From positions 1-5,499 of the forward strand of contig JAGZJD010000113.1 of the NCBI GenBank assembly GCA_018365895.1: DNA of 5,499 nt, given 5' to 3'. Each line of letters opens with the position of its first letter. The stretch's first letter is position 1. Both the position numbers and the translations under genes were made by a program. Source of the DNA: Lachnospiraceae bacterium (GTDB lineage Bacteria > Bacillota_A > Clostridia > Lachnospirales > Lachnospiraceae). Under the pieces are notes generated by a model. It saw nothing but the letters and a program-made list of their open reading frames with translations. It was not told the DNA's origin and did no database searches. This document shows positions 1 through 5,491 of the stretch, in pieces.

Positions 1-16
1 TTCTTGGTCTTGCCAT
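1..16 (-). CDS. 5' end of a minus-strand gene, cut by the window edge
   Basis: Only the first five codons are visible: ATG at 16-14, then codons for Ala-Arg-Pro-Arg. The start is supported by a Shine-Dalgarno-like GGCGGTGAT (29-21), which matches the AGGAGGTGAT consensus at all but one or two bases and sits a normal distance from the ATG. A possible extended -10 lies just upstream. An N-terminus of Met-Ala-Arg-Pro-Arg occurs in several DNA-binding protein families, including DUF134 and some TetR-type proteins, but five residues cannot identify it. It has the same strand as the operon and lies 151 bases beyond the ridA stop, so it is probably separately transcribed or read through from ridA. 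Confidence 0.5.
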
Positions 17-39
17 ATAAATCACCGCCGTTTTCTTTT

Positions 40-48
40 ATTTTAACA
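40..48 (-). promoter_or_regulatory. possible extended -10 promoter for the gene at the left edge
   Basis: The minus strand reads TG-T-TAAAAT (48-40), an extended -10 with one mismatch from TGnTATAAT. No good -35 hexamer is seen 16-18 bases upstream. A start near position 33 would give a very short leader that begins just ahead of the Shine-Dalgarno at 29-21. This is plausible but rests on one motif in AT-rich DNA. Confidence 0.3.
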
Positions 49-71
49 TGAAGCGGCTATAATAGCTATAA

Positions 72-87
72 ATATTTAGTTAAATAT
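72..87. repeat. AT-rich inverted repeat upstream of the left-edge gene
   Basis: ATATTTA (72-78) and TAAATAT (81-87) are perfect 7-bp arms separated by 2 bp. The repeat lies upstream of the candidate -10 at 45-40, a fitting place for an operator. A second short dyad, GCTAT-A-ATAGC, lies at 56-66. Chance occurrence is fairly likely because the sequence is nearly pure A/T. Confidence 0.3.
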
Positions 88-129
88 CAACAATACAGTG
101 CACTAGAAGAGAGCATATTATTTACCTTG

Positions 130-164
130 TTTCTGCGCAGAAATGATTAGAATTCGCAAATTCT
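130..164 (-). repeat. two adjacent palindromes just after ridA
   Basis: Read on the minus strand, the first is AGAATT-TGCG-AATTCT (164-149), a 6-bp stem with a 4-base loop that starts 4 bases after the ridA stop. Five bases later comes the perfect 14-bp palindrome TTTCTGCGCAGAAA (143-130). Neither is followed by a T-run, so they do not form a standard intrinsic terminator. They may protect the operon's 3' end, act in Rho-dependent termination, or serve as a protein site for the next gene. No other terminator is visible between ridA and the left-edge gene. Confidence 0.45.
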
Positions 165-167
165 ATT

Positions 168-560
168 TCATTTTACTTTTTTTACTGCAATCGCCTCTAT
201 CTCTACTAACGCATTTTTAGGAAGCGCGGCAACCTGAAAAGCTGCTCGTGCAGGACAATCTTTTTGAAAATACTGACCATAAACGGTATTCATTGCTCCG
301 AAGTCGGAAATAGCCTTTAATAGAACAGTAGTTTTCACAACATTTTCCATGCACATACCATCTGCTTCAAGAATCGCTTTAATATTTTCCAATGACTGTC
401 TTGTTTGTTCCTCAATAGTGCTTCCGGCAAATTCTCCGGTTTTTGGATCAATAGGAAGCTGTCCTGATACGAAACACATTTCTCCATTCGCAGATACTGC
501 CTGGCTATACGGTCCAATAGCTGCCGGAGCTGAATTTGTATTTATAATTTTCTTTTCCAT
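168..560 (-). CDS. ridA: RidA family enamine/imine deaminase
   Basis: This 130-residue protein has the usual length of the YjgF/YER057c/UK114 (Rid) family, cytosolic homotrimers that hydrolyse 2-aminoacrylate and related enamines/imines to 2-keto acids and ammonia. Visible family signatures are [11 protein letters not shown] (residues 11-21), FVSGQLP with the following DPKTGE (30-43), and the C-terminal [25 protein letters not shown] stretch (from residue 102). Arg105 (in PAR) and Glu120 (in VEIEA) match the catalytic-site arginine and glutamate of E. coli RidA in type and numbering, so this is the active RidA subgroup rather than an Arg-less homologue. The start overlaps the end of the upstream redoxin gene by 19 bases, and a Shine-Dalgarno AAAAGGA (577-571) lies 10 bases before the ATG. 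It is last in the operon, downstream of a PLP enzyme able to generate its substrate. The stop is TGA. Confidence 0.95.
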   Translation of the reverse strand: MEKKIINTNSAPAAIGPYSQAVSANGEMCFVSGQLPIDPKTGEFAGSTIEEQTRQSLENIKAILEADGMCMENVVKTTVLLKAISDFGAMNTVYGQYFQKDCPARAAFQVAALPKNALVEIEAIAVKKVK

Positions 561-1141
561 ATTTCTTTTTTCCTTTTCTTTTTTGGTTCTTGCTTTTGTA
601 GAGTCAAGAGAGATACAAGTTCATCCACGTCCGGCATATCGGAAAGAGTCTTTGCATAGTGCACATAACTCAGCCGCCGTTCTCTGTCCATCACAAAAGC
701 TGCTGGAAGCTGCTGTTCATTTCCCTCATACGTTCCGTGTTTTAAACCGCTGACTTTTCCCTTTGCCAATTTTAGCACGGTTTTTATATCAACCATAGCC
801 ACAATAGACTCTGCCGGTTTAATCTCAAAAGCATGATAAAGTTTCTGTTCCGGATCGCAGATAATTTCAAATGGCAGATCATATCTGTTAAGTTGAGAGG
901 ATATCGTTTCAGGAGTTGACTGAAGCACGATTAATAGCTGACCTTCGTCTTCTGGGATTCTTTCATAATTTTTTGCCAACTGACGGATATCAACCTGGCA
1001 CACAGGACATCCATAGTATCGTAAAAACAATAATGCCGTTTTTGTCGCCTTTTGCACAGTTTCCTCTAAACTGCGCCCTTTTTCAAAAGGAGTATCAAAT
1101 GTAAACTCCTGAATTTGTTCGCCCACATTTAATCTTGCCAT
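542..1141 (-). CDS. peroxiredoxin-like / AhpC-TSA family thioredoxin-fold protein
   Basis: A 199-residue cytosolic protein with no signal peptide. The core reads like the AhpC/TSA-type redoxins of the PRXL2 or AhpC-TSA_2 kind: hydrophobic strand [10 protein letters not shown] (35-44), then Cys45-Pro-Val-Cys48 at the N-terminus of a helix, then a second strand LLIVLQST (69-76) and [17 protein letters not shown] (91-107), where peroxiredoxins commonly have a DP..K/A.Y motif. Pro146 in [10 protein letters not shown] probably supplies the cis-proline loop facing the CxxC. A CxxC suggests thiol-disulfide exchange or peroxide reduction, but the partner is unknown. The C-terminal tail (residues 183-199) is very rich in Lys and Arg; its codons overlap the ridA Shine-Dalgarno and start, so it may be a coding by-product. 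The gene starts 18 bases after the PatB-like gene behind only a weak GAAGAG-type ribosome site, which suggests coupled translation. Confidence 0.8.
   Translation of the reverse strand: MARLNVGEQIQEFTFDTPFEKGRSLEETVQKATKTALLFLRYYGCPVCQVDIRQLAKNYERIPEDEGQLLIVLQSTPETISSQLNRYDLPFEIICDPEQKLYHAFEIKPAESIVAMVDIKTVLKLAKGKVSGLKHGTYEGNEQQLPAAFVMDRERRLSYVHYAKTLSDMPDVDELVSLLTLQKQEPKKKRKKEIWKRKL
571..577 (-). promoter_or_regulatory. ridA ribosome binding site inside the redoxin gene
   Basis: AAAAGGA on the minus strand, 10 bases before the ridA ATG. It falls within the last codons of the redoxin gene, where the A-rich run is read as a lysine/arginine tail. This supports translational coupling of the two genes and fixes the ridA start. 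Confidence 0.6.
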
Positions 1142-1159
1142 AACATACGTTTTCTCTTC

Positions 1160-2374
1160 TTACTCTGCATTAAATACATATTTATCCAAGCGCTCAAATG
1201 CCTCTTTCATTCTGGTAAGAGGTAGTGCCAAATTCATACGCAAATGGCAGGGCGCATGGAACATTCTTCCATCCTGAACTGCAACGCCTACATCCCATGC
1301 GGAATGTTCAACTTCCTCAATCGTCTTGCCATGTTTTTCACACCATTTTGTGCAATCCACAAGCAGCATGTATGTGCCTTCTGGTTTGCTGGCCTCTACA
1401 CCTTCAAAATGTTTTTTGATATAATCGCAGGCAAAGTCTACATTATCTGTAAGCACCTGACAAAGTTCATCGACCCACTCGTAGCCTTCTGGCTTATAAG
1501 CCCCAATTAAAGCATGCATGGAAAGTACGTTCATGTCATTATAATGGCACAATGAAGATTCTTTTCTTACACGTTCACGAAGCCATCTGTTGTAAATAAT
1601 ATGGTAACTTCCTACCAGTCCGGCCAGGTTAAACGTCTTAGATGGAGCGTAAACTGCTACTGTCCGATTTCTGGCATCTTCGCTGACGGACTGCGTCGGT
1701 ATATGTTTGTGGCCATCCAGAATCAGATCCGACCAGATTTCATCAGAAACTACGTATACGTCATATTTTTTATATAATTCCATAGCTTTTTCCAGTTCCC
1801 AGCGTTCCCATACGCGGCCACATGGATTATGCGGATTACACATGATTGCAGCATGGATTTTATTTTCGACGATTTTTTTCTCCATATCCTCATAGTCCAT
1901 GCGCCATACTCCGTTTTCATCCTGCACGAGAGAACTGTGAATCATATTATAACCATTATTTGTCAAAGACATTGTAAATCCGATGTACGTTGGCGCATGC
2001 ACCAGCACATTATCGCCTTTAGAACACAAAACGTTTAATGCGCTGATCACACCGCCCAATACGCCATTTTCATAGCCAATATGTTCCGCTTTCAGATCTG
2101 TCACTCCGTTGCGAATTTCATGCCACTTAATAATAGAGTTAAAATATTCTTCTGTAGGATCAAAATATCCATATGCCGGATGCTCTGCCCGTTTAATAAT
2201 TGCTTCAGGAATTGTTGGAACTGTTGGAAAGTTCATATCTGCTACCCACATGGGAATAATATCAAATCCTTCTTTAGGCAGTTCCGGAGAAAATCCCGGT
2301 CTTGTTCCAAGTCCGTCTACAGCTATCGCGTCTTTGCCGTGGCGATCTATAATAGATGTAAAATCGTATTTCAT
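1160..2374 (-). CDS. patB: MalY/PatB family PLP-dependent C-S lyase (cystathionine beta-lyase) or aminotransferase
   Basis: A 404-residue fold-type I PLP enzyme of full length (family about 385-400). Features: the PMWVADMNFPTVPTI N-terminal segment typical of MalY/PatB (41-55), PAYGY (66-70), CNPHNPCGRVW (179-189) with the cofactor-ring Asn183, VVSDEIWSDLI (208-218) with Asp211 contacting the pyridine nitrogen, and APSKTFNLAGL (243-253) with Schiff-base Lys246. Arg379 in HLRMNLALP should bind the substrate carboxylate. Characterised relatives (E. coli MalY, B. subtilis PatB) carry out beta-elimination of cystathionine or cysteine S-conjugates, yielding a thiol and 2-aminoacrylate, which becomes pyruvate plus ammonia. 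Sequence alone does not exclude a transaminase. The start has a strong AAGGAGG (2391-2385) 10 bases upstream. Downstream ridA fits aminoacrylate production; an upstream amidohydrolase and transporter suggest an imported, N-blocked substrate. Confidence 0.88.
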   Translation of the reverse strand: MKYDFTSIIDRHGKDAIAVDGLGTRPGFSPELPKEGFDIIPMWVADMNFPTVPTIPEAIIKRAEHPAYGYFDPTEEYFNSIIKWHEIRNGVTDLKAEHIGYENGVLGGVISALNVLCSKGDNVLVHAPTYIGFTMSLTNNGYNMIHSSLVQDENGVWRMDYEDMEKKIVENKIHAAIMCNPHNPCGRVWERWELEKAMELYKKYDVYVVSDEIWSDLILDGHKHIPTQSVSEDARNRTVAVYAPSKTFNLAGLVGSYHIIYNRWLRERVRKESSLCHYNDMNVLSMHALIGAYKPEGYEWVDELCQVLTDNVDFACDYIKKHFEGVEASKPEGTYMLLVDCTKWCEKHGKTIEEVEHSAWDVGVAVQDGRMFHAPCHLRMNLALPLTRMKEAFERLDKYVFNAE

Positions 2375-2444
2375 ATTTATTTTTCCTCCTTAATAATGAT
2401 AAGTTGAATTTGATTTCCTGATACTACAGACTCTTCTTACTACA

Positions 2445-3854
2445 TTAAATGATAAATGTCCATCCCACTGTTGTCAACAAAAAGATCATCACACAGGCAA
2501 TGACTACCAGCGTTAAAACCTTTGGTAAAGCCCATTTTAACCATTGCGGATAAGAAACATTCGCCATGGCAATGCCGCCTATGGTCCATCCCAATAACGG
2601 ACTGACAATATTACTAAATCCATCGCCAAACTGGAATGCCTGTACAATTATTTCCGGATGAAGCTGTAACACTTCTCCAATCGGTTTAATAATCGGAACT
2701 AAAATTGCAGCCTTAGAAGTAGCGGAAGGAATAATCGGATTAATTAATGCAATCACCAGCGTCATTCCAACAGAGGAAATCCATCTCGGAAGTGCCAGCA
2801 GAGGAAGCGTTACAACATAGACAATGGTATGCAAAACATTTCCTGCTGTCAGTACTAAAGATACCGATCTGGCAAGGCCGATTATAAAGCCTACAAAGGC
2901 CATATTTGCAAGTCCCTTTGAAAACGTATTGCCAATATCATCGGCTGACATACCAGCTAATAAGCCCTGTACAATCGCTACTACAAGCATCAGGCTGGCC
3001 ATAACTGCAAACAACTGGCTGGAATCTCCCACCAGGCCATAAATCGTAATTGCGACAAATTGCCCGAAAAACAACACTAAGTTTACAACATCTTTCCATG
3101 ACAGAGTAGTTGTTTTGGTATCCTCCTGTGCGTCCTTCGCAATTTCCGGTCTCCATCCAGAAGCGTACATTATAGATTTTTCCGGGTTTTTTCGAATCCT
3201 TTTAACATAAGATAGCAGCATGATCAGTCCGACCACAAGGAAAATATTCATAATCAGGAAGCGGCTGAAAAATCCTCCATAAATTTTAGTTCCCATTAAT
3301 CCCTGCGTAACAAACTGTTTGGTTGGTCCTGTTCCAAACCCAACCTGTGTTGCAAATAACGATACACCTAAGCCGACAATCGGATCTAACTTCAACTTAT
3401 TCGCGAACAAAATTCCAATCGGGATGATTGCAATTAACGCATCAGAACCGCCAAAAGCTCCAAGATACCCCATAAGAAAAAACATTACAGAAATCAGTAA
3501 AATATCGCCTTTTCCCTGCATTTTGTAAAGACTGAAATCAAGGAAACGGTCAAAGCACTTCGTTTCCAGAAACACTTCAATTGATGCTCCGCTTACCATT
3601 ACCACAAAAATTACCGCAGCCGATCCTTGCAGTCCAGGCATAATCTGAAGTATAGCCTGCAACGGATTTACCGGGGTCTGATAACCCAAAAACTGAAATT
3701 GATCTCCAAGAAGTTTGCCGTCTTCTGCCATAGCAAACTGTCCTGCTGGAATAATGTACGTCAGTATACTGCAAAGTAACAGAATCCCCATCATAATCCA
3801 CAGTAAATGCGGCATTTTAAACTGTTTTTTAACTTTTCCTTTTGCGTTTTTCAT
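2445..3854 (-). CDS. YfcC family membrane transporter (DcuC-like)
   Basis: A 469-residue polytopic membrane protein of normal length for the YfcC family, which belongs to the DcuC/C4-dicarboxylate carrier group of secondary transporters. The N-terminus has the family's basic stretch then MPHLLWI and a first membrane segment ending in YIIPAGQF (33-40). About 11-12 hydrophobic segments are visible, with one longer hydrophilic loop at about 216-252 splitting the protein in two halves. Each half has polar, glycine-rich transport-type motifs: VGFGTGPTKQ (171-180) in the first, and IIPSATSKAAILVPI (374-388) plus FQFGDGFSNIVSP (407-419) in the second. Family members are generally annotated as amino acid, peptide or organic acid carriers, and the substrate cannot be read from sequence. 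It sits between the M20 hydrolase and the PLP enzyme, reminiscent of AbgT with AbgA/AbgB, so an N-acyl amino acid or dipeptide is likely. Its ribosome site is AAAGGTGA (3868-3861). Confidence 0.88.
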   Translation of the reverse strand: MKNAKGKVKKQFKMPHLLWIMMGILLLCSILTYIIPAGQFAMAEDGKLLGDQFQFLGYQTPVNPLQAILQIMPGLQGSAAVIFVVMVSGASIEVFLETKCFDRFLDFSLYKMQGKGDILLISVMFFLMGYLGAFGGSDALIAIIPIGILFANKLKLDPIVGLGVSLFATQVGFGTGPTKQFVTQGLMGTKIYGGFFSRFLIMNIFLVVGLIMLLSYVKRIRKNPEKSIMYASGWRPEIAKDAQEDTKTTTLSWKDVVNLVLFFGQFVAITIYGLVGDSSQLFAVMASLMLVVAIVQGLLAGMSADDIGNTFSKGLANMAFVGFIIGLARSVSLVLTAGNVLHTIVYVVTLPLLALPRWISSVGMTLVIALINPIIPSATSKAAILVPIIKPIGEVLQLHPEIIVQAFQFGDGFSNIVSPLLGWTIGGIAMANVSYPQWLKWALPKVLTLVVIACVMIFLLTTVGWTFII

Positions 3855-3910
3855 CTGTTTTCACCTTTCACTATCTCCACGTTTTGTCCTGCTACAGTCA
3901 TTTGGCTTCT

Positions 3911-5113
3911 TTAACGCATAAAGTCTTCCTGTACCGCTTTTACATAAGCCAAAGTCGCTTTTACCCCCGTTGTCAGAATATTCTCGTCTAAGTCGAACTG
4001 ACAGTTGTGATGAAGTGCACCCGAACCGTATTCTTCATTTGCCAGGCCAAGGTGTGCATAAATTCCAGGATACTTCTGTAAGTATTTACCGAAATCGTCA
4101 GATGCATACCACGGCTCACATTTTACTAAATTCTCTTTTGGAATGACCTTTCCTACCGCTTCCTTAGCAAGTTCCGCATACTTTTCGTCATTCACAACCG
4201 GTGGTACTACCGTGCGGAAATGAGATCCAAACTTCACCGTACATTGATGCATGGCAGCTGTATGTTCAGCCACAGTTTTCACAAGTTCCAGAGCCTTGTC
4301 TCCTTCCTCTGCACTAAAGTAACGAAGCGTACCTTTAATTTCCGCTGTATCCGGAATAATATTTCTTGCTTCTCCGCCTTGGATTGTAGTAATTCCCAGC
4401 GTTACAGTTTCGCCTGCCGTAATCTGGTTCGGCCAGCACACGCCTAAATTAGTCAGGATTGCCGCAGCACAAAAAACAGGATTAATTGCCATATCCGGTC
4501 TGGAACCATGTCCGCCTTTTCCTACTACCTCAAAATCTGTCTCTGCCGCTCCGGCCATTCTCGGTCCTGCTTCCAAACATATTTTATTGGATTCCAGTCC
4601 CGCATATACATGAATGCCCCAGCAAGTATCCACCCGTCTTTTTTCCAGTGCATCCAGCATGCCTTTTAATCCGCATGCAATTTCTTCTCCTTCTTCAAAA
4701 CAGAAATAAATTACTCCGGACTGGTTTTCTTTATCTTCAACTAGAAGTTTCATAGATGCCAGTAGCATAGCCATATGGGCATCATGGCCGCATACGTGGG
4801 AGCATCCCGGAATTTCAGATATACATATCCGTTTCCCTTTTAAATTTTCTTCGCTTTCCAAAACTGGTAAAGCATCAATATCTGCCCTGAGAACAATGTG
4901 CGGTCCCGGACGATGGGTATCCAGTGTCGCAATAAAACCTGTCTTACTTACCATTTCAATTGGAAGACCTATTTTTTTAATTTCATTTTGAAGAAATGTA
5001 CTGGTCCACTGCTCTTCCCCACTTGTTTCAGGATGGCGATGCAATGTCCTCCTTATATCGATCAGATAATCATTCATTTCATCTGCCATTTTAAGGATTT
5101 CATTATATTCCAT
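3911..5113 (-). CDS. M20 family metallo-amidohydrolase (N-acyl-amino acid / hippurate hydrolase type)
   Basis: A 400-residue cytosolic enzyme with no signal peptide, full length for the M20D amidohydrolase group (hippurate hydrolase, aminoacylase, YxeP/AbgA-like). Motifs in order: RRTLHRHPETSGEE (21-34), LRADIDALPV (75-84), HVCGHDAHMAML (106-117) with metal ligands Cys108 and His110, FEEGEE (139-144) in place of the common FQPAEE, WGIHVYAG with His168, the dimerisation-domain GKGGHGSRPD with His202 (198-207), RNIIPDTAEIKGTLR (250-264), and a C-terminal HHNCQFDLDE (368-377) with the last metal-ligand histidine. The family cleaves an amide bond on an alpha-amino group. Some members deacylate N-acylated cysteine conjugates, which fits the C-S lyase downstream. 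The start is fixed by TAGGAGGT (5126-5119) and an in-frame TAA only two codons upstream of the ATG. First gene of the operon. Confidence 0.92.
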   Translation of the reverse strand: MEYNEILKMADEMNDYLIDIRRTLHRHPETSGEEQWTSTFLQNEIKKIGLPIEMVSKTGFIATLDTHRPGPHIVLRADIDALPVLESEENLKGKRICISEIPGCSHVCGHDAHMAMLLASMKLLVEDKENQSGVIYFCFEEGEEIACGLKGMLDALEKRRVDTCWGIHVYAGLESNKICLEAGPRMAGAAETDFEVVGKGGHGSRPDMAINPVFCAAAILTNLGVCWPNQITAGETVTLGITTIQGGEARNIIPDTAEIKGTLRYFSAEEGDKALELVKTVAEHTAAMHQCTVKFGSHFRTVVPPVVNDEKYAELAKEAVGKVIPKENLVKCEPWYASDDFGKYLQKYPGIYAHLGLANEEYGSGALHHNCQFDLDENILTTGVKATLAYVKAVQEDFMR

Positions 5114-5182
5114 AACTTACCTCCTACGCTTAATAATGTTTGTGTGTAACCTAGCATTTACCCATTTTTTAATAAATCAAAT

Positions 5183-5190
5183 CCTCCTTT
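5183..5190 (-). promoter_or_regulatory. orphan Shine-Dalgarno in the leader
   Basis: The minus strand reads AAAGGAGG, as strong as any ribosome site in the window, but 69 bases before the M20 ATG, which has its own site. Downstream candidates are poor: TTG at once, giving three codons then stop; an ATG 17 bases away encoding Met-Gly-Lys-Cys-stop; or a non-standard ATT opening 18 codons (rich in Lys and Arg near the end) that stop within the M20 ribosome site. It could serve a leader peptide or be a remnant of a lost small gene. Confidence 0.4.
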
Positions 5191-5222
5191 CTTTATGTTT
5201 TACTGTATCAAAAATCCCTGTG

Positions 5223-5251
5223 TTGACACCGTTTCTATTATTGAGTGTCAA
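5223..5251 (-). promoter_or_regulatory. inverted repeat TTGACAC-N15-GTGTCAA in the leader
   Basis: Perfect 7-bp arms at 5223-5229 and 5245-5251 with a 15-bp spacer; the arm centres are 22 bp apart, about two helical turns, as expected for a dimeric regulator. The left arm also lies inside GTGT-TG-ACAC (5220-5229). The arms resemble a -35 hexamer in either direction, but no matching -10 is found 16-18 bases away, so an operator or RNA stem is more likely than a promoter. Confidence 0.45.
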
Positions 5252-5260
5252 TGTATGTCA

Positions 5261-5276
5261 GGAATTTGAACATTCC
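5261..5276. repeat. short inverted repeat GGAAT-N6-ATTCC
   Basis: Perfect 5-bp arms (5261-5265 and 5272-5276) around a 6-base spacer, within the predicted leader. It could be a small RNA hairpin or a dyad operator. The arms are short, so chance is a fair alternative. Confidence 0.35.
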
Positions 5277-5315
5277 TTTTATTTAAAACATCTTTAAATT
5301 TAAGATAATTATACT

Positions 5316-5347
5316 TTAAGCAGCTTTATTATTAAGCAGCTTTATTA
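5316..5347. repeat. perfect 16-bp tandem duplication at the promoter start site
   Basis: TTAAGCAGCTTTATTA occurs twice, head to tail, at 5316-5331 and 5332-5347, with no mismatch. Each unit holds the small palindrome AAGC-A-GCTT (5318-5326 and 5334-5342). The right copy supplies part of the -10 and covers the predicted start site near 5337; the left copy lies at about +7 to +22. Paired sites across a start site are typical of repressor binding, but replication slippage alone would also produce this. Confidence 0.8.
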
Positions 5348-5372
5348 TACACTTATTTTTATCTTTTGTAAA
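5344..5372 (-). promoter_or_regulatory. sigma-A type promoter of the operon
   Basis: On the minus strand, -35 TTTACA (5372-5367, 5 of 6 consensus) and -10 TATAAT (5349-5344, perfect) are separated by exactly 17 bases. The predicted start is near 5337. This is the best promoter match seen in the window and points at the M20 gene. A second perfect TATAAT at 5313-5308 lacks a good -35. Confidence 0.75.
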
Positions 5373-5374
5373 TA

Positions 5375-5404
5375 TTTTTGCACATTTTTTCATTTCTTTT
5401 TGCA
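5375..5404 (-). promoter_or_regulatory. two TGCAAAAA direct repeats upstream of the -35
   Basis: The minus strand carries TGCAAAAA at 5404-5397 and 5382-5375, 22 bp apart, so they lie on the same DNA face. The nearer copy ends 2 bases before the -35. They could be activator half-sites or, with the surrounding A-tracts, an UP element for RNA polymerase alpha. Confidence 0.4.
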
Positions 5405-5418
5405 AATTACGCTCAAAC

Positions 5419-5491
5419 GGAATGCCAGTTCCGCTACTGCGGAACTGCTATTCCATTTTTAACGGTACGAAGTACCGCTAGATGATATCAT
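5419..5491. repeat. cluster of three back-to-back palindromes
   Basis: The first is a long stem, GGAATG with GCTATTCC flanking a perfect 9-bp CAGTTCCGC-TACT-GCGGAACTG (5419-5454; one C/C mismatch and one G/T pair). On the plus strand it is followed by ATTTTT, so it would work as a terminator there, yet no plus-strand gene precedes it. The second is CGGTAC-GAA-GTACCG (5463-5477). The third is the perfect 10-bp ATGATATCAT (5482-5491). On the minus strand none is followed by a T-run. Such clustered palindromes suggest a REP- or MITE-like dispersed element, or the end of an upstream operon lying beyond the window. No gene is supported in 5405-5499. Confidence 0.6.

Larger units (their letters stand above)
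5114..5337 (-). other. predicted long 5' leader of the operon
   Basis: The promoter at 5372-5344 predicts a start near 5337, leaving about 224 untranslated bases before the M20 ATG, unusually long for a simple operon. It contains one copy of a 16-bp duplication, a hairpin at 5261-5276, a 7-bp inverted repeat at 5223-5251, and an unassigned Shine-Dalgarno at 5183-5190. No convincing gene is seen on either strand. It does not match a riboswitch or T-box that I recognise, and no stem followed directly by a T-run is present. Confidence 0.5.

Noticed and set aside
349..753. Plus-strand open frame of 134 codons antisense to the redoxin/ridA junction
   Set aside because: It lies opposite two well-supported genes, has no family motif and no ribosome site that stands out; its composition follows from the opposite strand.
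2081..2407. Plus-strand open frame of 108 codons opposite the start of the PLP enzyme gene
   Set aside because: The minus-strand gene has catalytic motifs throughout; the plus frame gives a Cys/Phe/Ile-rich sequence typical of antisense reading.
2375..2444. Terminator or internal promoter in the 70-base gap before the PLP enzyme gene
   Set aside because: No stem plus T-run and no paired -35/-10 could be seen; only the strong ribosome site AAGGAGG is clear.
3577..3801. Minus-strand alternative frame of 74 codons inside the transporter gene
   Set aside because: Out-of-frame shadow of a transporter whose membrane segments and motifs are continuous across the region.
5223..5251. TTGACA hexamers on both strands read as -35 elements
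   Set aside because: No acceptable -10 is found 16-18 bases downstream of either; the region is better read as an inverted repeat.
5308..5313. Second perfect TATAAT on the minus strand as an independent promoter
   Set aside because: The hexamer 17 bases upstream is CTTAAT, a poor -35, and there is no extended TG; the promoter at 5372-5344 is much better.
5419..5460. Stem-loop plus ATTTTT called as a plus-strand intrinsic terminator
   Set aside because: No plus-strand gene is found upstream in the window, so a terminator role has nothing to act on; kept as a palindrome cluster instead.
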